DNA of 64,000 nucleotides from Rhodobacterales bacterium (GCA_008107755.1 VIRH01000072.1:221268-285267), one strand, 5' to 3'; positions 36,832-63,398 are shown, numbered from the stretch's first letter. Translations and numbers: made by a program. The notes: generated from the letters alone by a model not told the origin.

Positions 36832-39153
36832 TCAGTCGACTCGCGAGGCGGCAATCACCGCCTGCCCGAGGGCCAGACCACCGTCATTTGCCGGGACCTG
36901 TCGATGAGACAGAGGCTCCAGTCCGGCCGACAACAGGGACTGCGCCAGACAGTCATGCAATATCCGGTTCTGCATCACCCCGCCTGAAAGCACCACGCGG
37001 CTGACCCCATGTGCGGACGCAAGCTCGGCAAGGCTTTCCGTCAGCGCCGCAACTAGCCCCAGATGAAACCGCGCGGCGATGCGCCCGGGAGCAAAATCCC
37101 TTGCCAGATCAGACAGCAGCGCCTCAAAAAGCGGCTTCCAGGTGAGGACAGACGCCTCCCGACGCGCCCTCTCGACCGGATAGGGCGTTTCAGTTCCGAC
37201 GAAGGGTCTTGCAAGGCATTCCAGCATCATCGCCGCCTCTCCCTCATGATCCTGTCGATCGAAAGCAATGCCGAGCGCTGCGGCGACCGCATCGAACAGC
37301 CTTCCCGCGGAAGACGACAGCGGCGCGTTCAGACCCCGCTCCATCATCCTGTCGAGGACCGGAAGCTGTTTTGACAACATGCGCTCCCTGAGCGGACCAT
37401 CGGGAACGGCCCGCAGGTAGTCCGAGCCGAAGGCCGCGCGCAGATGCGCAGCGAGATTGCGCCACGGCTGCCGAACGGCCTGTGCACCGCCGGGAAGCGG
37501 GACGGGCTGAAAATGTCCGACGCGCTCAAACCCGCGATATCCGCCAAGCAGGATCTCGCCGCCCCAGATGGTCCCGTCGCTGCCGAGGCCCAGTCCGTCG
37601 AGCACAAGCCCAAGTGATGTCTCTTCGCCGGCCGGGACGGAATTGTCGGCAAGGCAGGCGGCAAGATGGGCATGATGATGCTGCACCTGAACGATGCGGC
37701 ATCCGGTATCGCTGGCCAGCGTCTTGCCCCACTGGGTCGACAGATAGTCCGGATGCGCATCGACGGCGATTACGGCCGGATCGAAACGGAAAATCCGCTG
37801 ATAGAGGTCAAGCGTACGGCGATATTCTCCATGGGTCGCGGCCTCTTCGAGATCCCCCAGGTGCTGGGACAGGATCGCCCGCCCGTCGCTCAGCATGCAG
37901 AAGGCGGACTTCAGCTCGCCGCCCATGGCAAGGACCGGCGGCATCCTGGCGAATGTATCCGGCAGGGACAGCGGCGCCGGGGCGTAGCCCCTCGCCCGCC
38001 GCAGGATCTGCGGCCCCGCGTCAAACACACTGACGACGGAATCGTCCAGCCGATTGACGATCTCGCGATTGTGCATGAGCAGGCAATCGGCAAATTCGGC
38101 GAGCCGCCCCCTGGCATCCTCGTTCGTGATTGCCTGCGGCTCTTCCGACAGATTGCCGGAGGTGAGCACCAGAGGTCCGGCCACCTGGCGCAGCAGCAGG
38201 TGGTGCAAAGGGGTGTAAGGCAACAGGAAGCCGACCCGGTCCTGGCCCGGTGCGATGGAAGGAGCAAGTTGCTCCCCGTCCGCTTCCAGAAGCACGATTG
38301 GGGCCGCAATGCTTGTCAGCTCCCTCTCTTCCCGCGCAGTAACCCGGCAGTAGCGGCGGATCGATGTCAGGTCCGCAGCCATCAGCGCAAGCGGCTTGGA
38401 TCTGCGCCGTTTCCGCCGACGCAGCTCGGCGACCGCCTTCTCGTTCAGGGCGTCGCAGGCAAGATGAAAGCCGCCGATCCCCTTCACGGCCACGATATGT
38501 CCGAGGGCGATCCGGCGCGCGGCTTCGGCAACCGGGTCCGACGTCTCCACGCACCCGCCGCGATCCTCCAGCCACAGCCTCGGTCCGCAATCCGGACAGG
38601 CAATCGGCTGTGCGTGAAAGCGCCTGTCAACGGGGTCCTCATATTCGCTCGAACAGGCGTCGCACACGGGAAACCGCGACATGGAGGTATTGCCCCGGTC
38701 GTAGGGGATCGCGTGCAGGATCGACAGACGCGGACCGCAATGGGTGCAAATGGCGAAGGCATAGCCGAACCGCCGATTGGCGGGATCGCGCATGTCGGAG
38801 AGGCACTCAGGGCAGGTGGCCGCATCGGGGACGACGCCGGTTGTTATCATGCCGCCGCGGCTGGCAACGATCTCGAAGCTGCCCTCCTGCGGCGGTCCGT
38901 CAAGATCAACCCAGGAGACCGCGTCCACTCGGGCCAGTGGCGGCGGAGCTTCCTGAAGCGCCTCTACAAACCGGCTGAGACCCTCCTCAGGGCCCCAGGC
39001 ATCGATCTCGACGCCTTCGCCGTCGTTGCGCACCATGCCGGTTAGAGTGAGGTCCCGCGCCAGCCGCCAGACATGGGGCCGGAACCCGACCCCCTGCACC
39101 AGCCCACTGACCCGGATCCGGCGACCTGTCACGTCCTTCAGGGATGACTGCAT
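36832..39153 (-). CDS. hypF: Carbamoyltransferase HypF
   Basis: A 773-residue protein of normal length. Domains in order are acylphosphatase (about 10-95, RIRVSGLVQGVGFRPHVWRLA), two zinc fingers with CxxC pairs (CPEC...CTHC and CDAC...CPDC), a YrdC-like domain (~200-390) and a Kae1-like carbamoyltransferase domain at the end (HHHAHLAACL, VLSGGVMQN). HypF turns carbamoyl phosphate and ATP into a carbamoyl adenylate and passes it to HypE, the first step in making the cyanide ligands of the [NiFe]-hydrogenase active site. It is the last gene of the hypBCDEF series and converges with macB. Confidence 0.96.
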   Translation of the reverse strand: MQSSLKDVTGRRIRVSGLVQGVGFRPHVWRLARDLTLTGMVRNDGEGVEIDAWGPEEGLSRFVEALQEAPPPLARVDAVSWVDLDGPPQEGSFEIVASRGGMITTGVVPDAATCPECLSDMRDPANRRFGYAFAICTHCGPRLSILHAIPYDRGNTSMSRFPVCDACSSEYEDPVDRRFHAQPIACPDCGPRLWLEDRGGCVETSDPVAEAARRIALGHIVAVKGIGGFHLACDALNEKAVAELRRRKRRRSKPLALMAADLTSIRRYCRVTAREERELTSIAAPIVLLEADGEQLAPSIAPGQDRVGFLLPYTPLHHLLLRQVAGPLVLTSGNLSEEPQAITNEDARGRLAEFADCLLMHNREIVNRLDDSVVSVFDAGPQILRRARGYAPAPLSLPDTFARMPPVLAMGGELKSAFCMLSDGRAILSQHLGDLEEAATHGEYRRTLDLYQRIFRFDPAVIAVDAHPDYLSTQWGKTLASDTGCRIVQVQHHHAHLAACLADNSVPAGEETSLGLVLDGLGLGSDGTIWGGEILLGGYRGFERVGHFQPVPLPGGAQAVRQPWRNLAAHLRAAFGSDYLRAVPDGPLRERMLSKQLPVLDRMMERGLNAPLSSSAGRLFDAVAAALGIAFDRQDHEGEAAMMLECLARPFVGTETPYPVERARREASVLTWKPLFEALLSDLARDFAPGRIAARFHLGLVAALTESLAELASAHGVSRVVLSGGVMQNRILHDCLAQSLLSAGLEPLSHRQVPANDGGLALGQAVIAASRVD

Positions 39154-39234
39154 GTCAGCGCACCGCCCACATGAGACAGGGGTCGCGAGGGGAGACGTTT
39201 CTCATGCTCGGCAGATCCGTCATGGCGCCACTCT

Positions 39235-40262
39235 CTAGCAGATGCGCGGCAATTGCTCGCCGGCCAGCCAGTCGACCACGCGCTGTCCTCCGAATCCCGT
39301 GCGCATGCGAACCATGCCGGTCGCGTCTTCGACGACCGTGCCAATGCGGGCAGCATCCTTTGCGAGCGCGTTTTCGCGCATCACCGTCACCAGGCGATCC
39401 GCGTCGTCCGCATCACAGATGCACACGAGCTTGCCCTCGTTTGCGACATATAGCGGATCCAGCCCGAGAAGCTCGCAGGCCGCGGCGACATCCGGGCTGA
39501 CCGGAATGGAGGCCTCGTCGAGATCCATGCCCACCTTCGCCTCGCGTGCGATCTCGTTCAGCGTCGCGGCAAGTCCGCCCCTTGTCGGATCGCGCAGCAT
39601 GGCGATTCCCGGCACGGCTGCGACCATCGCGGCCACAAGCTCGTGCAGAGCGGCACTGTCGGAACAGATCTGCGTTTCGAAGTCCAGATTCTCGCGCTTC
39701 GACAGGATGGCAACGCCGTGATCGCCGACGGAACCGGACAGCAGAATGGCCTGTCCCGGTCGAACCCGGCCGGTCGCGATGTCAACACCGTCCGGCACCA
39801 CACCAAGCCCGGTCGTGGTGATGAAGACACCGTCACCCTTGCCGCGCTCGACAACCTTGGTGTCGCCGGTCACGACAGGAACGCCCGCTGCCTCGGCCGC
39901 CTTCGCCATAGACATCACGATCCGCTCCAGATCCGCCAGCGGAAACCCTTCTTCCAGAATGAAGCCCGCAGTCAGATAGAGCGGCTTTGCCCCGGCCATC
40001 GCAACGTCGTTCAAGGTGCCGTGGACGGCGAGCGAGCCGATATCCCCGCCGGGAAAGAACAGCGGAGAGATGACGTGACCGTCGGTCGACAGGACAAGCC
40101 GCCCAGCCGGAACCGAAAACAGTGCCGCGTCGTGGCCCTGATCCAGCACGGGATTGGACAGGTGGCGCTTGAAAAGATCACGGATCAGTTCCGCCATTGC
40201 CCGGCCGCCGCCACCGTGGGACATGTCGACGGAGCCGGTCCGCAACGAGGTGTCCACCTTGT

Positions 40263-40266
<4 letters not shown>
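39235..40266 (-). CDS. hypE: Carbamoyl dehydratase HypE
   Basis: A 343-residue PurM-like ATPase. The glycine-rich start MSHGGGGRAMAELI and the ATP-site GDTKVVERGKGDGVFI are typical. The conserved C-terminal PRIC provides the cysteine that is carbamoylated by HypF and dehydrated to thiocyanate. The chain ends exactly at that cysteine, as required. It works with HypC/HypD to deliver CN to iron. It overlaps hypD by 4 bases. Confidence 0.96.
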
Positions 40267-41410
<1,144 letters not shown>

Positions 41411-41414
<4 letters not shown>

Positions 41415-41665
41415 GCCGTCCCCTCGCCGAGTTCTGCCAGTTCCTCCTGAAGGATACCGGCTTCCGCCATCAGCTCCAGCGTGCGCTCCGCTTCCTCCGG
41501 GCTCAGCTTGTGCAGGGCGTAGCCGACATGGATCAGGACGTAGTCGCCGATCTCCGCCTCCTCCAGAAGAGCCGTCGAGATCCGTTTCCTGACCCCTTCC
41601 ACCGCAACGATCGCGGTATCCGGTCCGTCCAGTTCAACGATCCTGGCAGGTATGGCCAGACACAT
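41411..41665 (-). CDS. hypC: Hydrogenase assembly chaperone HypC
   Basis: An 84-residue HypC/HupF-family chaperone beginning with the invariant MCLAIPARIV; Cys2 is the iron-binding residue after removal of Met. YVLIHVGYALHKLSPEEAERTLELM is the usual second half. It carries the Fe(CN)2CO group from HypD to the large subunit precursor. The start at 41665 is fixed by the MCLAIP motif. Confidence 0.95.
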
Positions 41666-41708
41666 GTCACTCTCCCTCCAGAGTTCGGTTCCGTTCCGGC
41701 GGCGCGCC

Positions 41709-42590
<882 letters not shown>

Positions 42591-42914
42591 CCGTTGACCT
42601 CCAGTTCCCGGATCGGAAGTAGCCCGCCGCCGCTCACCTGCAACTGTCGAGGGCCACACTCCGGTCAGTCGTCGATACGCCGGCCCATGGAATTGGTCCC
42701 CCAGCAGGGCACGTACAAGGCGCGGCCTGCGATCTCCATGGTTGCAAGCCGCAGCCCGTCCACGGTGATCTTGCCAGAAATCCGGATCTTTACCAAAGAC
42801 GACCTGCGCGAGCATATCATTGACTTTCGTCAATAGGTCGCGAAGAAGCGGCGGATCGTAACGACCCGGCCGCCTGACACCATCACGTGGTGCGGGAGAG
42901 AAATACGGGCGATG
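42591..42914. other. Gap upstream of hypB, 324 bp
   Basis: This is the space where hypA would often be, but no HypA-like CxxC zinc motifs or MHE start are found in any frame. One short open frame is present (42665-42820). The segment also separates the secretion operon from the hyp genes and may hold the hyp promoter. Confidence 0.5.
42665..42820 (-). CDS. Possible 51-residue small protein
   Basis: Reading from the ATG at 42820 gives 51 residues that include [18 protein letters not shown] and [18 protein letters not shown]. The C-terminal part looks more like real protein than chance reading: mixed beta-strand pattern and a single Cys-Trp. No ribosome site is clear, and a TTG nine codons in is an alternative. 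It lies 74 bases before hypB in the same direction. I do not recognise a family. Confidence 0.3.
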   Translation of the reverse strand: MICSRRSSLVKIRISGKITVDGLRLATMEIAGRALYVPCWGTNSMGRRIDD

Positions 42915-43520
42915 TCACCTCGTCATGGAATTGAACAGCCCCATAAGACCGTCAACGGCACGATGCACGAGGTCGATGCCCCAGGTCGCCCACGTCCCGA
43001 GCCTTTGTGGCAGGTCGGGGTCGAGATAAAGAGCCAGCAACCCGACATTGACCAGAAGGGAAAGCACGAGGATAGGACCCAGCCGGAGATGCCGGCGTGA
43101 CTGTTCGGCCGCCCTCACCTTTTCCTCCACCAGCGCGTCCAGCCTGGACATCAGCGTGATCGCGAAATAGGCCTCGAAGGTCGCGACCGTCTCCGTCAAT
43201 GTGTCCAGCCTGCCGTTGATCTCGGCAACCGCGTCTGGTGCCATCACCGCGCCGCCGCGGGCAGCCGGTGCAATCTGATGCGGTGTTCCGGCACCATTGC
43301 CTTCCCTGTCGTCGGAGGGAATGGCCGTGACCTTCGACGGCCCCTTGCCACGGACGACGCGGGGCGGCGCTTTCTGTTCGCCGCCCACGCGGACAGCGGT
43401 CGGTCGCGGCGGCGTTTCGGGCGCCCCTTGCGGCGCCGAGCCGCCCGGGTCGCTGTCTTTTTCCGCCTGCGTCTCGGCCGCGGCTTTCTGCTGTGCTGTC
43501 GTCTGCTTCCTGGCGGCCAT
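42915..43520 (-). CDS. Single-span membrane protein of the secretion operon
   Basis: A 201-residue protein of unknown family. Residues 1-95 are a low-complexity Ala/Pro/Gln/Lys region, likely disordered and cytoplasmic. Residues ~98-142 are helical and probably coiled coil (LDTLTETVATFEAYFAITLM). One membrane helix lies at ~148-166 (GPILVLSLLVNVGLLALYL). A Trp-rich amphipathic tail follows (WATWGIDLVHRAVDGLMGLF). Its ATG is two bases after the adaptor stop, so it is the third transporter-linked gene of the operon. Canonical type I systems have no such inner-membrane subunit, so an accessory or regulatory role in export is a reasonable guess only. Confidence 0.7.
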   Translation of the reverse strand: MAARKQTTAQQKAAAETQAEKDSDPGGSAPQGAPETPPRPTAVRVGGEQKAPPRVVRGKGPSKVTAIPSDDREGNGAGTPHQIAPAARGGAVMAPDAVAEINGRLDTLTETVATFEAYFAITLMSRLDALVEEKVRAAEQSRRHLRLGPILVLSLLVNVGLLALYLDPDLPQRLGTWATWGIDLVHRAVDGLMGLFNSMTR

Positions 43521-43522
43521 TC

Positions 43523-44836
43523 TCAGTCCTCTCGCATGGCGTGTTCGATCTGATCCCGCATCGGCTTGACCAGGTAGGATAGGATGGTTCGGTGACGGGT
43601 CTCGATGAACACCTCGACCGGCATGCCGGGCCTCAGTTCCCGGGCTTCGAGACGCGCAATCTCGCTCTCGGGTATCCTCAGACGGGCGGTGTAATAGGCC
43701 TCGCCCGTCTGAGGATTTTCGGTCAGGTCCGGAGCGACATCGAGCACGATAACCTTCAGTTCGGGGGTCGTCCTGCGGTCGAGACCAGTCAGGCGGATCC
43801 GCGCACTCTGCTGTGCGGTGACCTGATCGACATCCGTCGGACGTAGCTTGGCTTCGATCACCAGCTTGTCGCCTGCCGGCACGATCTGCATCAGCGTTTC
43901 GCCCGGCGCGGCCACCCGGCCGATCGTGTGAACGTTGAGCGTGTGGACGTAGCCCGTCATCGGGGCCCTTACGACCAGTCGGGTCAGGCGGTCACGGGCG
44001 GCGACACGTTCCTGGCGAAGCTTCGCGATTTCCACGCGCTTCTGGTCCAGTTCCGTCAGGATGGCCTCGCGGAACTCTTTGTCGATCTGCGTGAGCGCGA
44101 GGTCCTTCTCGCCCATCGCAGTTCGAGCTTCGATGATTTCCGCCTCCAACGCCGCCCGTGACCCCTGCAGCGTCGCCCGCTCGCGCTGCATGGAGATCAT
44201 GTGTGAATCGACGACCAGACCCTTTTCATGCAGGACCGCGGCATCCGCTCTCTGCTCGTCCAGAAGCTTGACGTTTTCGTCGATCGAGGAAATCTGGGCG
44301 CGCAGCGCTACCAGTTTTTCCTCAAGCTGGTCGATCTGCGCGCGTAGCTGGTCCTTCCGTCCCAGGATGCCGTTTCGCCGCGCGGCGAAAAGCTCGACCT
44401 GGCCGGCCTTGAGAATCTCGATCCGATGCGCATCCGCCGACGACAGGTCCGACCCGGGGAAAACGATCTCGTCCTTGCCGGAAAGCTCACTCAGGAGGCG
44501 CGCCTCCTGGGCGAGCAGCTGATGAAGCTGGGCTTCGATGATTTCCAGGCTCGCCCGGACCGCTGTTCCCTCCAGAACGAACAGGATGTCCCCCGCCGTC
44601 ACCTTGTCGCCCTCGTGGACGTGGATCTTCTCGATGACCCCGCCCTCGTTGTGCTGAACGAGCTTCGAGCGCCCCTGCACGATGATCGACCCTGCCCCGA
44701 CCACGGCGCCGCTGATCTCGACGTAGGCCGCGACCCCGCCGATGCCGATCGCAAGAAACACCGCAGCCCCCAGGGCGCGCATCAGGTGGCGCCGCAGCGA
44801 CCGCGTGATCATCGTGTCCAATGCATCAGAAGGCAT
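43523..44836 (-). CDS. HlyD-family type I secretion adaptor
   Basis: A 437-residue membrane fusion protein of the PrtE/HlyD secretion class. A short cytoplasmic start precedes a membrane helix at ~19-38 (GAAVFLAIGIGGVAAYVEISG). A lipoyl half-motif follows (EGDKVTAGDILFVL), then a long alpha-helical hairpin rich in Glu/Arg/Leu (~90-280), the second lipoyl half (VRAPMTGYVHTLNVHTIG) and a beta-barrel with the conserved GMPVEVFIETRHRTILSYLVKP end. It bridges the ABC exporter to a TolC-type channel, which is encoded elsewhere. The start overlaps the ABC gene by 11 bases and has GGAGGG upstream. Confidence 0.92.
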   Translation of the reverse strand: MPSDALDTMITRSLRRHLMRALGAAVFLAIGIGGVAAYVEISGAVVGAGSIIVQGRSKLVQHNEGGVIEKIHVHEGDKVTAGDILFVLEGTAVRASLEIIEAQLHQLLAQEARLLSELSGKDEIVFPGSDLSSADAHRIEILKAGQVELFAARRNGILGRKDQLRAQIDQLEEKLVALRAQISSIDENVKLLDEQRADAAVLHEKGLVVDSHMISMQRERATLQGSRAALEAEIIEARTAMGEKDLALTQIDKEFREAILTELDQKRVEIAKLRQERVAARDRLTRLVVRAPMTGYVHTLNVHTIGRVAAPGETLMQIVPAGDKLVIEAKLRPTDVDQVTAQQSARIRLTGLDRRTTPELKVIVLDVAPDLTENPQTGEAYYTARLRIPESEIARLEARELRPGMPVEVFIETRHRTILSYLVKPMRDQIEHAMRED

Positions 44837-46550
44837 GCATCACCCTCCTCTCCTCGGCTTTGCCGCTGTTGACGGACGAAACGTTCAGGACCTCGTCACG
44901 ATCGCCGAAGCGCGTCTGCTGTCCGTGCGAGATGACGAGCACCTTGTTGACCACGGCAAGGACCTTGGGCCTGTGCGCGATGACGAGCACGATGGACCTC
45001 GCCTTTCGAAGGGCGATGATCGCATCGGCAAGCGCCTGTTCGCCGACGACGTCGAGGTTGGCATTCGGCTCGTCCAGCACGACCAGGAACGGCCGCTGGT
45101 AGATGGCCCTCGCCAGTCCGATGCGCTGGCGCTGCCCGGCGGACAGCCGCGCACCGCTCTCTCCGATCCGGCAGTTGTAGCCTTCGGGAAGCTGGACGAT
45201 CATTTCGTGCACGCCGGCGAGCTTTGCCGCGGCGATGACATCGGTCAGCGACGGCTCCGCCGCGAAACGGGAAATATTCTCCGCGACAGTGCCCTCGAAC
45301 AGTTCCACATCCTGGGGCAGATATCCCATGAAAGCTCCGCGCTCGGCCTTCAGCCAGTGATCGAGGCTGGACCCGTCCATGCGCACGGACCCGCGCATCA
45401 ACGGCCAGATCCCCATCACGGCTCGCGCCAGGCTGGTCTTGCCGGAACCGGACGAGCCGACGATACCCATCGCGTCGCCCACGTTCAGTTCGAAATTGAC
45501 GTTCTGCAGAAGCAGCACCGGCTCGCCGGGGGCCGTCGTTGCCAGTTCCTCGACGAGAAGAGTGTGCTCCGGCCGCGGCAGAGACCTGGTCCCGTTTTCG
45601 ACAAGGCTGCGCTTCAGAATATCCGTCAGCCGTGCGGCTGCCTGCCGGGCGGCCACGAAGCTTGGCCACTGCGACACCGCCAGCTCGATCGGAGCGATTG
45701 CCCGCGCCATGATGATCGATGACGCGATCATCACGCCGGGCGAGATTTCCTGCAGGATCGCAAGATAGGCCCCGAGCCCCAGCATCGCGGATTGCAGCAC
45801 GAGCCGAAGCATCTTGGTGAGGGACGAGAAGGTGGCGCTGCGATCGCTCGCAACTTCCTGGGCCGAATAATAGCCCTTCATCCGGTCCTCGTAGCGCGCC
45901 GAGAAATTCTCGAACATGCCCATGGCATGCATGACCTCGGCGTTGCGCCGGGCCGTGTTCATCAGCGCCGTCTGGCTGGAGGTCTGCATGACCAGTTCCC
46001 GGCTCGGCCCGCGCGACATCCAGTCGTTGACGAGAACCACCGCAAAGATCAGCACCCCGCCGCCCAGCGCCAGGCCACCCAGCAACGGATGGAACAGGAA
46101 CAGGATCAGAAAATAGAATGGCATGAACGGCAGGTCGAAGATCGCCGCCGGCCCCTGTGAGGACAGGAACCGCTTGACGAGATCGAGATCCCGCGCCGGA
46201 TCGATCGCTGCCCCCTTCGATCCAAGCATCAGGGGCACTTCCGTGTTGGCAAGAAACGTGGGCCTGGCCAGACGCGTATAGACCCGCATGGAAATGCGGT
46301 TCAACGACTTCGCTCTCAGAACATCGAGAACGCCGCTGAAGAGATAGAGCGTCAGCGCGATGCCCGCCAGCGCAAGCAGCGTCGGGACACTGTTGCTGGC
46401 CAGAACCCGGTCATACACCTGAAGCATGAAGACTGGGCCCGTCAGCATCAGGATATTGAGAACGGCACTGACCAGAAAAACCGCCAGAAAAGCCGACCGG
46501 CACGTGCCGATCGCACGCCTGACTGTCATCGGTTCGGGTGACGCGGACAT
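44826..46550 (-). CDS. Type I secretion ABC transporter, PrtD type
   Basis: A 574-residue fused membrane/ATPase protein of the PrtD class. The six-span membrane domain is at ~15-310 (AFLAVFLVSAVLNILMLTGP first). The ATPase has Walker A GSSGSGKTS, the signature in the PrtD form LSAGQRQRIGLARA and Walker B LVVLDEPNANLD. There is no N-terminal C39 peptidase, so no double-glycine leader is cut. The start at 46550, with GAGG seven bases upstream, is preferred to an ATG 17 codons earlier that lacks a ribosome site. It begins 107 bases after the giant gene and is its likely exporter. Confidence 0.92.
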   Translation of the reverse strand: MSASPEPMTVRRAIGTCRSAFLAVFLVSAVLNILMLTGPVFMLQVYDRVLASNSVPTLLALAGIALTLYLFSGVLDVLRAKSLNRISMRVYTRLARPTFLANTEVPLMLGSKGAAIDPARDLDLVKRFLSSQGPAAIFDLPFMPFYFLILFLFHPLLGGLALGGGVLIFAVVLVNDWMSRGPSRELVMQTSSQTALMNTARRNAEVMHAMGMFENFSARYEDRMKGYYSAQEVASDRSATFSSLTKMLRLVLQSAMLGLGAYLAILQEISPGVMIASSIIMARAIAPIELAVSQWPSFVAARQAAARLTDILKRSLVENGTRSLPRPEHTLLVEELATTAPGEPVLLLQNVNFELNVGDAMGIVGSSGSGKTSLARAVMGIWPLMRGSVRMDGSSLDHWLKAERGAFMGYLPQDVELFEGTVAENISRFAAEPSLTDVIAAAKLAGVHEMIVQLPEGYNCRIGESGARLSAGQRQRIGLARAIYQRPFLVVLDEPNANLDVVGEQALADAIIALRKARSIVLVIAHRPKVLAVVNKVLVISHGQQTRFGDRDEVLNVSSVNSGKAEERRVMHAF

Positions 46551-46623
46551 ATTCAACCTCGCTTGTCTTCGAAGAAGACCGCCCGTGCGTTTCAAGGACA
46601 TACGGGCAAGACACCGGGAGATG

Positions 46624-46651
46624 GGAAGGGGCCGCCATGACGGCCCCTTCC
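46624..46651 (-). terminator. Hairpin between giant gene and its exporter genes
   Basis: GGAAGGGGCCG (46624-46634) and CGGCCCCTTCC (46641-46651) form a perfect 11-bp stem with a 6-base loop, six bases after the giant gene's stop. No U-tract follows on the minus strand. It could protect the long message's 3' end or limit exporter expression, as known for partial terminators between toxin and transporter genes in other type I operons. Confidence 0.65.
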
Positions 46652-46657
46652 GCAGGC

Positions 46658-61993
<15,336 letters not shown>

Positions 61994-62150
61994 TAGTGAT
62001 CTCTATGTTTTAAGCGAAAGTTTTCTTGAAATCCGTGGGTCTGCACTTGCACGCGTTCAAATAGCGAATGCTGCCGGAGAAAAATGATGAACAAAAAGTT
62101 AAAAAATTAATATAAATTTACTGCTACCGCATCAACTCTTGGTATATAAA

Positions 62151-62166
62151 CAAAACGCGCGTTTTG
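62151..62166. promoter_or_regulatory. Perfect 16-bp palindrome, operator candidate
   Basis: CAAAACGCGCGTTTTG is fully self-complementary. It lies 158 bases upstream of the giant gene's ATG, beside an AT-rich tract with TATATAAA just before it. It is a strong candidate site for a dimeric regulator such as the LuxR-type protein encoded divergently. Confidence 0.65.
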
Positions 62167-62528
62167 CAGCAGCGCAGAAAACAATTCATTGCACCTACTC
62201 CGTAGTTTTCCTGTCAGATCGCTGAATTAGACAGGGATGTTCATGGCAATTTCTGCATTTTCTAAACAAAACGAAAGGGCGCTCGAACTGAACGCGGTTT
62301 CATGTTTTGCATTTGCGGGCATTCTGACAGTCATGGAACCTGGATCTGACAAGCAGCTCTGAGGCGAAAAATCTCAACGTCCATATAGCTCGGGCCCGCG
62401 CCACGTGCTCTGCGACGCGCCGGTGAGAACTCTCCAGCCAAGCGCCCTCATGCTGCAGCGCGAAACTAAGTGAAGTGCTTATGTCGCTGAGACTTGTTCT
62501 GGGAAGAGTGACGCAGACGGAAAGGACA

Positions 62529-62550
62529 ACGGTGTGTTGCAAAACACCGT
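62529..62550. promoter_or_regulatory. Inverted repeat upstream of LuxR-type gene
   Basis: ACGGTGT (62529-62535) and ACACCGT (62544-62550) form perfect 7-base arms with an 8-base spacer containing TTGCAAA. It ends 95 bases before the regulator ATG. It may be an operator, or a small RNA hairpin in the leader. Confidence 0.45.
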
Positions 62551-62645
62551 ATATTCCGCAGGGTTTCAAATATAATTATATTAAAATTCGAATTGATTCG
62601 AATATACATTGCTATATATTACAACCATTCCGCATAGTTTTTCAT

Positions 62646-63398
62646 ATGGCGCACGAGATTTCAATGACCCATGCTCATTCTGATTTAGCCATTGTTTCTC
62701 CAACATATTTCGTGCGCGAAGGCGTGCGGACGCAATTGTCCGATCTACGCAACAACATCATCAGCTTCCCCACGATGGACGAGCTCGAGAGGCACCTCGC
62801 ATCCGCGCCATCGGCGAGAAGCGGCGACACCCTTCTGGCAATCGTCGACCTTGGCGCCCTTGATGAAAGCGCTTTTTCACAGCTGAGGGGAATGTGGACG
62901 GACCAAGGAGTTCGGTGCATCGTCCTGAGCGATGAAGAGAACTTTGCCGACCTTCGCGGGCAGTATTTCGAGGGCCTCCGCGCCATCGTCAGCCACGGTG
63001 TCGAACTTCAGAATTTCGCGGCGCTCATCGGCCTGATCGAGGCCGGTTACGTCATCCTGCCGGAAATGGTGGCAAAGAGCGCCCAGGTCGCGTCCATGGC
63101 CGGCTTCGGCCAGTCACAATTGGACGAAGACGGGGCCGACGAACTGGATCTCGAAACCATCCGAACCGGCCTCTACCAACTCACAGCACGCGAAACCCAG
63201 GTTCTCAAGCTGGTCGGCAAGGGCTTCGGCAACAAGCGGGTCGCGACGCAGCTCAACATCTCGGCGACCACCGTGCGCCTGCACTTGCGATCAATTCTCA
63301 GAAAGCTCGGAATCGAAAACCGCACACAGGCCGCGTTGATTGCAATCAACAATCTCGCGACCCTCAAGATGGATACGGCAATGCCCATCGGGTCCTGA
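62646..63398 (+). CDS. LuxR/NarL-type regulator with atypical receiver domain
   Basis: About 250 residues from the ATG at 62646; an ATG at 62664 with GAG upstream is an equally good start. Residues ~12-140 have a receiver-like layout, but the usual acidic pair is replaced by Ser18-Pro19 (LAIVSPTYFVREGV), Asp68 (IVDLGALDE) stands in the phosphoacceptor position, and the conserved lysine is missing (AIVSHG). The LuxR-type HTH is intact at ~179-235 (LTARETQVLKLVGKGFGNKRVA, then ISATTVRLHL). It may act without phosphorylation. Divergent placement beside the giant gene suggests control of that operon, as such regulators often do for adhesins and biofilm genes. Confidence 0.85.
   Translation: MAHEISMTHAHSDLAIVSPTYFVREGVRTQLSDLRNNIISFPTMDELERHLASAPSARSGDTLLAIVDLGALDESAFSQLRGMWTDQGVRCIVLSDEENFADLRGQYFEGLRAIVSHGVELQNFAALIGLIEAGYVILPEMVAKSAQVASMAGFGQSQLDEDGADELDLETIRTGLYQLTARETQVLKLVGKGFGNKRVATQLNISATTVRLHLRSILRKLGIENRTQAALIAINNLATLKMDTAMPIGS

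Larger units (their letters stand above)
61994..62645. other. AT-rich regulatory region between giant gene and LuxR regulator, ~650 bp
   Basis: No gene is seen. Base composition drops sharply to AT-rich at 62085-62125 and 62560-62645, unlike the rest of the window. It contains a perfect 16-bp palindrome (62151-62166), a 22-bp inverted repeat (62529-62550) and three copies of GTTTTGCA or its complement (62161, 62304, 62538). It should hold divergent promoters for the secretion operon and the regulator. Confidence 0.7.

Noticed and set aside
35199..36854. A 551-codon frame opposite macB
   Set aside because: His/Arg/Asp-rich shadow translation, without any domain; macB on the plus strand is unmistakable.
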